Shown in pieces: positions 25,932 through 34,049 of a DNA stretch of 64,000 nt. Source of the DNA: Magnetococcus marinus MC-1. Its GTDB lineage: Bacteria; Pseudomonadota; Magnetococcia; Magnetococcales; Magnetococcaceae. Both the position numbers and the translations under genes were made by a program. The stretch spans positions 525,501 to 589,500 of the forward strand of contig NC_008576.1 of the NCBI RefSeq assembly GCF_000014865.1, given 5' to 3'. Position 1 is the first letter of the stretch. Each line of letters begins with the position of its first letter. The notes below the pieces were generated by a model. It had not been told where the DNA came from, did no database searches, and saw nothing but the letters and a program-made list of their open reading frames with translations.

Positions 25932-28217
25932 TTAATGGGTTGGTGTAGCGGTTGGCTCGTGCGCTTGCATGCGACGCTGCTGTAAACGCTGCTTTAACGT
26001 GACCCGCCCAGGTTTGTTGGGTAATGGGCGGGATTCGGGGGGCGGCGCGGGGGGGAGCTCTAGGGTTTCAAGCAGAGGGGAGATGGCGATGGGCTCCGTA
26101 ACGCCCACAGGTAAAAAGCGCTCCAGTCCGGCCTTTTGCATGGCATGGAGATGACGATAACCCACATCTTCAGCACCAGTGATGGCCAGTGGAACCTTTT
26201 CTTGCACCTCAAAATCAGACCAGATGCTGTTTAAGCGTTCCAGTGAAAGCCGCAGCAGCGCTAAAAAGACAGCGCGCATTTTGGGTTGCCCCCAAATGCG
26301 CATACGCAGCGTGCCCGCTTCACGATCCATTTGGATCAAAGCACGGTTGCCACCCCCCTCCGAGGCCAACAACAGGCCATCCCGCCAACAGGTGCGGCTG
26401 TGTAAAAAGGGATAAAAGCGCACCAGCAGGCGTCCCATCAAAGCGGGAGGAAGATGGTCATAGTGGTAGGAAAAATCCAAGGTTTCACGGCTCATGCCCA
26501 CCGAAGTGTAGTTGACGGGTAAGAGATCAGGGAATAAAAAGCGCTCCACGTGGGGGGCTTGGGCCTGCTCTTCACCAGGCTCTTCGAGCAACGGAAAACA
26601 GATTTGAAAACGGCGCAACCACGTTAATACCAAAGCATGTTTGCTGCTGCCATGCAGGCCAGGGTCAAGAATCTGTCCCAACTCTTTACGCTCTAACACC
26701 CCTCCATTATCGCGGATGCGCTTGGAACCCAGCGGACGGTAAAGCGCTTGGGTTAACCACGCTGGATCTAGCAGATCATCGGTGGAGCCTGCCAGCGGGT
26801 GGTTGCGAAAATAGACCGCACTGCCCAGTAAGTGCATACGGTTGGCGAGCTGCTCCTGTTGATCCCCATCATGGATGCCGCGTTCCCGACATAAAGCTTG
26901 GTAGAAACGGTAGGGAATATGGCTTTCGTTGATCTCCTCAACAATCGCTTTTGTATCCAACCAGCTGCGCCAGTACAACGCTTGGGCCGGTTCAAAGGTA
27001 TCCAGCAGCTTGGTAATGGCCTGTTGCACCGACTCAATCCCCTCTCCAGTCATGGAAGAGGCCCGCCGCACGGCCACCTTAATGCTGGGGTAGCGTTGGC
27101 GTATTTCATTCCAGTCCAATTCGAGGGGAAAACGGTCGGCACGGTGGCAAATGAGTGCCACACTGGCTTGACGACCCGCCAGTGAGCGTATGATGCGCAT
27201 CCAGCGGGCCAAGCGGCGTTCGGGTTCAGGTTCAGCGCCATCCATGACCAGCAGGATTAAGCCCTGGGGGGTGATAAAGTAAGGATGGGCGGCAAAATAG
27301 TGATCCGCACCGCTAAAATCCCATAGGTTTAAGCGCAGGCGGCGCTGACCGTCGGAAAAACGCCACGTGCGCAGGGAGACCCCTTCGGTGGGGTGCATGT
27401 CCGCTACAAAGCGGCCATCTAACAGCCGCGCCACCAGTGAAGATTTACCGGTACCCCTATCGCCCAAAACCATCAACTTGGCTTCATCCAAATGGCGTCG
27501 TTCGCTGGCGAGTGCTTTGTGGTAGGCAGCAATAATTTTGCTGGGTTCCTGAACCTCATCAAGAATGGCTTCGGGTACCGGCAGGCTATTGTGGTGTAGA
27601 TCCAACCAAGCCAAATGGCGCAGTCCGCCCAGTTCAGGCGGAAGATCCATAATGCGGTTGCGGGCGAGATCCAGCCGTTTTAGGGCGGGCAGGCGGGCAA
27701 AGCTTTCGGGCAGGGTTTGCAACTGATTGCCCGGCAGCAGCAGGGTTTCCAGATGGAGCAGGCGATCTATGGTCTCAGGCAGGGCAGTCAAGAGATTGTC
27801 ATGTAAGGCCAATTCTTGGAGCTGGGTTAGGGCGCCGAGCTCGGGTGGTAGGCTGCTGAGCCGGTTGCCCCGCAACACCAAACGTCGCAAGCCACTCAGG
27901 CGGCAGACCACATTGGGCAGTTTGCTGAGGTGATTATTACCGAGGCGTAGAAAGGCCAACCGCTGCAACTTGACAAGATTTTCTGGTAAATCGGTGAGTT
28001 GATTGTCTCTTAGGTCCAAAAGTTGCAAGCGATCTAGATGACCTAATGCTACGGGTAGCGTTGTTAAACGGTTATCAGAGAGGTCTAGGGATTCCAAATT
28101 GCTGCACAAGCCGATTTCATCGGGCAGTTCGGTGAGTTCTAAGCTGGAGAGATCCAGCGCTTTTAGGCCTTGTTGACGGGCCAGTGCCAATTTGGATAGG
28201 AGCTCTTCCCGGTTCAT
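25932..28217 (-). CDS. bacterial Roco protein (leucine-rich repeats, Roc GTPase, COR)
   Basis: A 761-aa protein of the Roco family, relatives of human LRRK2. About nine leucine-rich repeats of 23 residues run from residue 15 to 225 (pattern LxxLxLxxNxLxxLPxxL). The Roc GTPase domain (about 245-410) has the P-loop GDRGTGKSS near 250, a TEG in switch I, LWDFSGADHY (DxxG), and CHRAD in place of the usual NKxD. A COR domain (about 410-620) follows; no kinase domain is present. In bacterial Rocos the COR domain dimerises and nucleotide cycling changes the oligomeric state. The start at 28217 gives an MNREEL beginning; the frame extends further without a ribosome-binding site. It forms a likely operon with the DNR-like regulator. 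Confidence 0.9.
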   Translation of the reverse strand: MNREELLSKLALARQQGLKALDLSSLELTELPDEIGLCSNLESLDLSDNRLTTLPVALGHLDRLQLLDLRDNQLTDLPENLVKLQRLAFLRLGNNHLSKLPNVVCRLSGLRRLVLRGNRLSSLPPELGALTQLQELALHDNLLTALPETIDRLLHLETLLLPGNQLQTLPESFARLPALKRLDLARNRIMDLPPELGGLRHLAWLDLHHNSLPVPEAILDEVQEPSKIIAAYHKALASERRHLDEAKLMVLGDRGTGKSSLVARLLDGRFVADMHPTEGVSLRTWRFSDGQRRLRLNLWDFSGADHYFAAHPYFITPQGLILLVMDGAEPEPERRLARWMRIIRSLAGRQASVALICHRADRFPLELDWNEIRQRYPSIKVAVRRASSMTGEGIESVQQAITKLLDTFEPAQALYWRSWLDTKAIVEEINESHIPYRFYQALCRERGIHDGDQQEQLANRMHLLGSAVYFRNHPLAGSTDDLLDPAWLTQALYRPLGSKRIRDNGGVLERKELGQILDPGLHGSSKHALVLTWLRRFQICFPLLEEPGEEQAQAPHVERFLFPDLLPVNYTSVGMSRETLDFSYHYDHLPPALMGRLLVRFYPFLHSRTCWRDGLLLASEGGGNRALIQMDREAGTLRMRIWGQPKMRAVFLALLRLSLERLNSIWSDFEVQEKVPLAITGAEDVGYRHLHAMQKAGLERFLPVGVTEPIAISPLLETLELPPAPPPESRPLPNKPGRVTLKQRLQQRRMQAHEPTATPTH

Positions 28218-28473
28218 AATCCACTCGTGCCTAGCATGGGTTGGATAAAAAACAGTGTGGTCAATCCTTGACGTTCCAGTATGTCTTAAACGGGCCGTCA
28301 AGGGGAGGAACAAACCGCGCGAGAGGTGGTTTCATCGCTCAAATTCTTAAGTAGGGCGTGGAATATGGCTATGTAACAATTGGTAGATGTCTAAAAGTGG
28401 TAAAAATCGTATACTATGACGCATTTGTGTAATACTTTTTGCCATAGAGTGTTGCCTCTTTAAGATGGATTTT

Positions 28474-28503
28474 TTGATGTTTATCAAAATAACCAATTAT
28501 AAT
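28474..28503 (+). promoter_or_regulatory. FNR/DNR-type box and promoter upstream of the giant SH3 protein
   Basis: TTGATGTTTATCAA at 28474-28487 is a perfect TTGAT-N4-ATCAA palindrome. TATAAT at 28498-28503 lies 18 bp after TTGATG, so the box overlaps the -35 region. With that -10 the palindrome centres near -30, which would favour repression; activation at -41.5 would need a different start site. It could also serve the divergent Roco gene. Confidence 0.6.
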
Positions 28504-28550
28504 ATCAGGGAAATATCAACAATAAAGCCTGTTGAAGATGGTAATGAACC

Positions 28551-31500
28551 ATGACACGACGCAATAACCCAACCCGATTCAGACGCCTGAAGAGCCTATT
28601 GGCCCTTGCAGCCTGTTTTGCTTGGGCCCCTGCATTACGGGCAGAGTCACTCTCCTTATGGTCGGTAAGCCATGAGAAAGCGGTGGTTTATTCCGCACCA
28701 AATGGTGCGGGGGAGCGTCAATTTGCGTGGTTGACGGGCCGTTTTGTTCAGGTTTTAGAAGAGCAGGGTGAGTGGGTAAGGGTGCGTGCCGAGTGGGGCA
28801 GTGCTGAGGATACTGGTTGGACCTTAAAGAGTGGTTTGGAGCCGGTTGAGCAGCGCTTACCCCAACATTTTGACCGCACGGTTGAGGTGCGTGTACTTGG
28901 GGCTAAGGTACGCCAGTCTCCCCATGCGGGCGCACCGGTGGTGATGCAGGTATTTCGCAAAACCCCCTTGGTGGTATTTGAGGAAAATCATGATAACTGG
29001 ATGCGTGTCGCCCGCCAAGATGGTTTTGGGCCGCAGGGTTGGATCTATGGTGATCTGGTTGATCAAGCGCTGGCGAGGGATGCGGAGTCTGCTAAACCAC
29101 AACCACCCATGCAGGAACCCGTTGCCCTAGGGGGTGATACTGGACCGGCTGAAGAAATTAAGCGCGTTATGCCAGAGATGGCCCACTGGGTGGTTAATGT
29201 TGATGCCGTCAACCTACGTGAGGGTGCGGGTAGACGTTTTGCGGTCCAGGGGCAGGTGCGTCAGGGAGATCTGTTAATCGCCAGTCAGCAGCAAGGCGCA
29301 TGGTTACATATCCGTACAGAGCGGGATTCTCGGGTAACCGGTTGGGTTTCGGCGGAGTTGCTGCGTCAAGCGGCCGGATCGGTGGTACAGGGAGAAGCGG
29401 CCACCCCACGGGTGGAACAGATTAATTTGCGTGCCGAGCCCAATGCAGAGAGCCAGAAGCTGTTACGTATCTATATGGACCAACAGGTTACAATGGTTTC
29501 TGAGCCGAACAATGGGTGGGTTCAGGTACAGCGTGCCGATGGTTTAGGGGGCGTTGGCTGGGTGCGTGAGGATTTGGTGCAACGGCTACCCGATGCGGTG
29601 GCATCTCATGCTGAAGTAGCAAATGATGACGCACCAGAAAGCCAGAATACCGAAGAGGCCCGCTTAGCGGAAGAGGCTCGTGTAGCGGAAGAGGCTCGTG
29701 TAGCGGAAGAGGCTCGGATAGCGGAAGAGGCTCGGATAGCGGAAGAGGCTCGGATAGCGGAAGAGGCTCGGATAGCGGAAGAGGCTCGGATAGCGGAAGA
29801 GGCTCGGATAGCGGAAGAGGCTCGGATAGCGGAAGAGGCTCGGATAGCGGAAGAGGCTCGGATAGCGGAAGAGGCTCGGATAGCGGAAGAGGCTCAGATA
29901 GCGGAAGAGGCTCGGATAGCGGAAGAGGCTCGGATAGCGGAAGAGGCTCGGATAGCGGAAGAGGCTCGGATAGCGGAAGAGGCTCGTGTAGCGGAGGAAG
30001 CGCGTAAAGCCGAAGAGGCCCGCATCGCCGAAGAGGCCCGTATAGCGGAGGAATCCTCGCCAGCATCGAGCATGGTGGTGCAAGGTGTGGCGGTGAGCCC
30101 AGATCAGGCGGCGGCGTATTGGGTGGTTAATGCGGACACGGTTCGTCTGCGTGGGGGTCCTGGTACGCAGTTTGAGCAGATGGGTTATGTGGGTCAGGGT
30201 GATGTATTGATTGCCACGGCTCAACAGGATGCATGGCTACAGGTGCATATGGAGCAGGAGCCCGCCAAACAGGGTTGGATTTATGCCCCACTGCTGCGTC
30301 AAGGAGCGGGTCAAGTTATGGCGGGTCAACCGGCGGCTTTGCGAGCGGTATTGACCAATATGCGTGCGGAATCTAGTGAAGAGAGCAATAAGGTATTGCG
30401 TCTCTATCAAGATCAAGGGGTTATGTTGGTAGCGGAACCCGTGGAGGGCTGGGTTCAGGTTCAGCGTGCCGATGGTATAGGGGGCGTTGGCTGGGTACGT
30501 GAGGATTTGGTGCAACGGCTACCCGATGCGGTGGCATCTCATGTTGAAGTAGCAAATGATGACGCACTAGAAAGCCAGAATACCGAAGAGGCCCGCTTAG
30601 CGGAAGAAGCTCGTGTAGCGGAAGAAGCGCGTAAAGCTGAGGAGGCCCGCGTAGCTGAGGAGGCCCGCATCGCCGAAGAGGCCCGTATAGCGGAGGAAGC
30701 GCGTAAAGCTGAAGAGGCCCGTTTGGCCGAGCAAGCTCGTAAAGCCGAAGAGGCCCGCATCGCCGAAGAGGCTCGTGTAGCGGAAGAAGCGCGTAAAGCT
30801 GAGGAGGCCCGCGTAGCTGAGGAGGCCCGCATCGCCGAAGAGGCCCGTATAGCGGAGGAAGCGCGTAAAGCCGAAGAGGCTCGTGTAGCGGAAGAAGCGC
30901 GTAAAGCTGAGGAGGCCCGCATCGCCGAAGAGGCCCGTATAGCGGAAGAGGCTCGGATAGCGGAAGAGGCTCGGATAGCGGAAGAGGCCCGTATAGCGGA
31001 AGAGGCTCGGATAGCGGAAGAGGCTCGGATAGCGGAAGAGGCTCGGATAGCGGAAGAGGTTCGGATAGCGGAAGAGGTTCGGATAGCGGAAGAGGCTCGG
31101 ATAGCGGAAGAGGCTCGGATAGCGGAAGAGGCTCGGATAGCGGAAGAGGCTCGTGTAGCGGAAGAGGCTCGTGTAGCGGAAGAGGCTCGTGTAGCGGAAG
31201 AGGCTCGTATAGCGGAAGAGGCTCGTGTAGCGGAAGAGGCTCGGATAGCGGAAGAGGCTCGGATAGCGGAAGAGGCTCGGATAGCGGAAGAGGCTCGGAT
31301 AGCGGAAGAGGCTCGGATAGCGGAAGAGGCTCGGATAGCGGAAGAGGCTCGGATAGCGGAAGAGGCTCGGATAGCGGAAGAGGCTCGGATAGCGGAAGAG
31401 GCTCGGATAGCGGAAGAGGCTCGGATAGCGGAAGAGGCTCGGATAGCGGAAGAGGCTCGGATAGCGGAAGAGGCTCGGATAGCGGAAGAGGCTCGGATAG

Positions 31501-33806
31501 CGGAGGAAGCCCGTTTAGCCGAAGAGGCCCGTGTAGCGGAAGAGGCTCGTGTAGCGGAAGAGGCCCGCATCGCCGAAGAGGCCCGTATAGCGGAGGAATC
31601 CTCGCCAGCATCGAGCATGGTGGTGCAAGGTGTGGCGGTGAGCCCAGATCAGGCGGCGGCGTATTGGGTGGTTAATGCGGACACGGTTCGTCTGCGTGGG
31701 GGTCCTGGTACGCAGTTTGAGCAGATGGGTTATGTGGGCCAGGGTGATGTATTGATTGCCACGGCTCAACAGGATGCATGGCTACAGGTGCATATGGAGC
31801 AGGAGCCCGCCAAACAGGGTTGGATTTATGCCCCACTGCTGCGTCAAGGAGCGGGTCAAGTTATGGCGGGTCAACCGGCGGCTTTGCGAGCGGTATTGAC
31901 CAATATGCGTGCGGAACCTAGTGAAGAGAGCAATAAGGTGTTGCGTCTCTATCAAGATCAAGGGGTTATGTTGGTAGCAGAACCCGTGGAGGGCTGGGTT
32001 CAGGTTCAGCGTGCCGATGGTATAGGGGGCGTTGGCTGGGTACGTGAGGATTTGGTGCAACGGCTACCCGATGCGGTGGCATCTCATGTTGAAGTAGCAA
32101 ATGATGACGCACCAGAAAGCCAGAATACCGAAGAGGCCCGCTTAGCGGAAGAAGCTCGTGTAGCGGAAGAAGCTCGTAAAGCCGAAGAGGCCCGCATCGC
32201 CGAAGAGGCCCGTATAGCGGAGGAAGCGCGTAAAGCCGAAGAGGCTCGTGTAGCGGAAGAAGCGCGTAAAGCTGAGGAGGCTCGTGTAGCGGAAGAGGCT
32301 CGTGTAGCGGAAGAGGCTCGTGTAGCGGAAGAGGCTCGGATAGCGGAAGAGGCTCGGATAGCGGAAGAGGCTCGGATAGCGGAAGAGGCTCGGATAGCGG
32401 AAGAGGCTCGGATAGCGGAAGAGGCTCGGATAGCGGAAGAGGCTCGGATAGCGGAAGAGGCTCGGATAGCGGAAGAGGCTCGGATAGCGGAAGAGGCTCG
32501 TGTAGCGGAAGAGGCTCGGATAGCGGAAGAGGCTCGGATAGCGGAAGAGGCTCGGATAGCGGAAGAGGCTCGGATAGCGGAAGAGGCTCGGATAGCGGAA
32601 GAGGCTCGTATAGCGGAAAAGGCTCGTGTAGCGGAAGAGGCCCGTTTAGCGGAAGAAGCGCGTAAAGCTGAAGAGGCCCGCGTAGCTGAGGAGGCCCGCA
32701 TCGCCGAAGAGGCCCGTATCGCCGAAGAGGCCCGTTTAGCGGAGGAGGCCCGTGCTACAGCGCGGGCGCAAGCAGAAGAGCAGGCGCGTTTGGCGGCACA
32801 AGCGCAAGCGGATATTCAGCGATTGGTGGCGAAAAATCAGAATGCTGATGGCTTCACACCAAATAGCCGCTGGGTGGTTAAGGTTCAATCGGCACGTGTG
32901 CGGCAGGGGCCGGGATCTGAGTTTGCCACTTTGGATGTGGCCCACCATGGTGAAGTGCTGATCGTCCTAGAGCAGCAAAAGGGCTGGATGCGGGTTCGCC
33001 AAGAGTATAAAAATGCAAAACAGTTCAATGGTTGGATCTACGCTGAGCTGTTGAAAAATGCCACGGATACGGAACCCAGAGGAACCTTGGCCGAGGTGGT
33101 GGTCCCCCAGGCCAACCTGCGCGCAGAGCCAAGCGCTGAGGCAGATAAGCTCTTACGTCTCTATCAGGGGCAAGCCATGGTCATGCTGCAAGAGAGCCAA
33201 CAGGGTTGGCAAAAGGTGCAGCGGGCCGATGGCGTGGGTGGTCCAGGTTGGATCAATGCTCGGCTTATTCGTCAACTGGAGCAGCAAGCCCAAGGTCAGG
33301 TAGAGACCTCTCTGCCTGAGGTCTCCCTCGCCGACAAAACCCCTATGGTCGCTGCTGAAGTGTTGGATATTCCCGTCAGCCAACAGGCTATGTTGGCCCA
33401 GGGCAGCTCGGATGATGGGGATGTGGTGGCGTCTATGGCACCAGAGACCCCTCTCATGGCGGATGTGCAAGAGGTCATGGCCGCGGTACCCAACCCCTTG
33501 GAAAACCTTATCCTAAAGCACCCGGACAATAAGGCCTTTACAGAGGCTTTCACAGCGATACAGACCGCTACCCAGCGTCTGGTGGGTCATCCCTTTTTTG
33601 CCGATGTCGGGTTGGCACAGGATGGTGCCTTGATCCTGGTGGGTACCGATCACATGTTTGAACCCATTATTACCCGCAATCTGCGCCGTCGCAAGATGAT
33701 CGCTCTAGCCAGAGCATGGCGGGACACCAACCGGCTTACCCATGGGGTACATGTCAAGCTCTATAGCGGTGACGGTACCCAGCAGATGCAAATGTTTCTA
33801 CCCTAG
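28551..33806 (+). CDS. giant exported SH3-domain protein with EEARIA helical repeats
   Basis: A 1751-aa protein. A signal peptide spans about 1-31 (RR-basic start, cleavage near LRA). Ten SH3-like modules of about 60 residues, each ending GW(I/V)xxxL, come in pairs: two pairs before residue 350, one between each two repeat tracts, and one after the last. Three tracts of hexapeptides EEAR(I/V/K/L)A span residues 368-499 (22 units), 679-1014 (56) and 1194-1397 (34). The last ~120 residues form an unassigned globular domain. Bacterial SH3 modules commonly bind peptidoglycan, so the protein is probably periplasmic or cell-wall linked, with the helical tracts as spacers. The hexapeptide does not fit a heptad coiled coil; it suits a single charged helix, somewhat like TolA domain II. 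Function unknown. Confidence 0.88.
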   Translation: MTRRNNPTRFRRLKSLLALAACFAWAPALRAESLSLWSVSHEKAVVYSAPNGAGERQFAWLTGRFVQVLEEQGEWVRVRAEWGSAEDTGWTLKSGLEPVEQRLPQHFDRTVEVRVLGAKVRQSPHAGAPVVMQVFRKTPLVVFEENHDNWMRVARQDGFGPQGWIYGDLVDQALARDAESAKPQPPMQEPVALGGDTGPAEEIKRVMPEMAHWVVNVDAVNLREGAGRRFAVQGQVRQGDLLIASQQQGAWLHIRTERDSRVTGWVSAELLRQAAGSVVQGEAATPRVEQINLRAEPNAESQKLLRIYMDQQVTMVSEPNNGWVQVQRADGLGGVGWVREDLVQRLPDAVASHAEVANDDAPESQNTEEARLAEEARVAEEARVAEEARIAEEARIAEEARIAEEARIAEEARIAEEARIAEEARIAEEARIAEEARIAEEARIAEEAQIAEEARIAEEARIAEEARIAEEARIAEEARVAEEARKAEEARIAEEARIAEESSPASSMVVQGVAVSPDQAAAYWVVNADTVRLRGGPGTQFEQMGYVGQGDVLIATAQQDAWLQVHMEQEPAKQGWIYAPLLRQGAGQVMAGQPAALRAVLTNMRAESSEESNKVLRLYQDQGVMLVAEPVEGWVQVQRADGIGGVGWVREDLVQRLPDAVASHVEVANDDALESQNTEEARLAEEARVAEEARKAEEARVAEEARIAEEARIAEEARKAEEARLAEQARKAEEARIAEEARVAEEARKAEEARVAEEARIAEEARIAEEARKAEEARVAEEARKAEEARIAEEARIAEEARIAEEARIAEEARIAEEARIAEEARIAEEARIAEEVRIAEEVRIAEEARIAEEARIAEEARIAEEARVAEEARVAEEARVAEEARIAEEARVAEEARIAEEARIAEEARIAEEARIAEEARIAEEARIAEEARIAEEARIAEEARIAEEARIAEEARIAEEARIAEEARIAEEARIAEEARIAEEARLAEEARVAEEARVAEEARIAEEARIAEESSPASSMVVQGVAVSPDQAAAYWVVNADTVRLRGGPGTQFEQMGYVGQGDVLIATAQQDAWLQVHMEQEPAKQGWIYAPLLRQGAGQVMAGQPAALRAVLTNMRAEPSEESNKVLRLYQDQGVMLVAEPVEGWVQVQRADGIGGVGWVREDLVQRLPDAVASHVEVANDDAPESQNTEEARLAEEARVAEEARKAEEARIAEEARIAEEARKAEEARVAEEARKAEEARVAEEARVAEEARVAEEARIAEEARIAEEARIAEEARIAEEARIAEEARIAEEARIAEEARIAEEARIAEEARVAEEARIAEEARIAEEARIAEEARIAEEARIAEEARIAEKARVAEEARLAEEARKAEEARVAEEARIAEEARIAEEARLAEEARATARAQAEEQARLAAQAQADIQRLVAKNQNADGFTPNSRWVVKVQSARVRQGPGSEFATLDVAHHGEVLIVLEQQKGWMRVRQEYKNAKQFNGWIYAELLKNATDTEPRGTLAEVVVPQANLRAEPSAEADKLLRLYQGQAMVMLQESQQGWQKVQRADGVGGPGWINARLIRQLEQQAQGQVETSLPEVSLADKTPMVAAEVLDIPVSQQAMLAQGSSDDGDVVASMAPETPLMADVQEVMAAVPNPLENLILKHPDNKAFTEAFTAIQTATQRLVGHPFFADVGLAQDGALILVGTDHMFEPIITRNLRRRKMIALARAWRDTNRLTHGVHVKLYSGDGTQQMQMFLP
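29652..30047 (+). repeat. 18-bp coding tandem repeat, tract 1 (22 units)
   Basis: 396 bp, exactly 22 units, dominated by gaagaggctcggatagcg. One unit carries cag (Gln) for cgg (Arg). The edges are more diverged than the middle, as expected for expansion by slippage or unequal recombination. Confidence 0.97.
30048..30584 (+). repeat. SH3-pair duplication, copy 1
   Basis: 537 bp encoding an SH3 pair plus the acidic linker. The same sequence recurs at 31593-32129 with the same length and only a few base changes, such as tct versus cct near 30372. Confidence 0.93.
30585..31592 (+). repeat. 18-bp coding tandem repeat, tract 2 (56 units)
   Basis: 1008 bp, exactly 56 units. The first ~20 units alternate I, V, K and L variants; the rest are nearly uniform, with a few local variants (two adjacent EEVRIA units near 31050-31085 and a block of V units near 31150-31220). 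Confidence 0.97.
31593..32129 (+). repeat. SH3-pair duplication, copy 2
   Basis: 537 bp, near-identical to 30048-30584; together with the preceding repeat tract this gives a 1545-bp duplicated module. Confidence 0.93.
32130..32741 (+). repeat. 18-bp coding tandem repeat, tract 3 (34 units)
   Basis: 612 bp, 34 units, followed by degenerate units that read EEARAT and then ARAQAEEQARLAAQAQA. One unit has Lys in the second position (EKARVA). Confidence 0.97.
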
Positions 33807-34049
33807 AGGGTCACCCCAACGGCACCCTGCCCAATGGTGGCTGGGCGCTTGTTGGGGACCGCTTCAACACCTCCCGCCATGGGCACTTTCCACTCAAGTA
33901 GAGCTTTCTCCGTGCTTTACAGAGCAGACCCACCCCATGATCAAAATCTACCCAAGCCCCACAGACCAATTGAGACTAGAGAAAATGGCTGGTTCGGCGT
34001 ATGCTGATAGCGCTAAGCTCTGACGTTCTGTCAGGCTACCAGGTCGGCT

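Noticed and set aside
30421-31618. Minus-strand open frames of 359-396 codons (SEPLPL- and ASSAIRA-type repeats)
   Set aside because: They arise because an 18-bp unit without stops keeps several frames open. The plus-strand frame has a signal peptide, SH3 domains and a ribosome-binding context; the minus frames have none.
29652-32741. CRISPR-like repeat array
   Set aside because: Units are contiguous, with no unique spacers, and are in-frame coding repeats. No cas gene is in the window.
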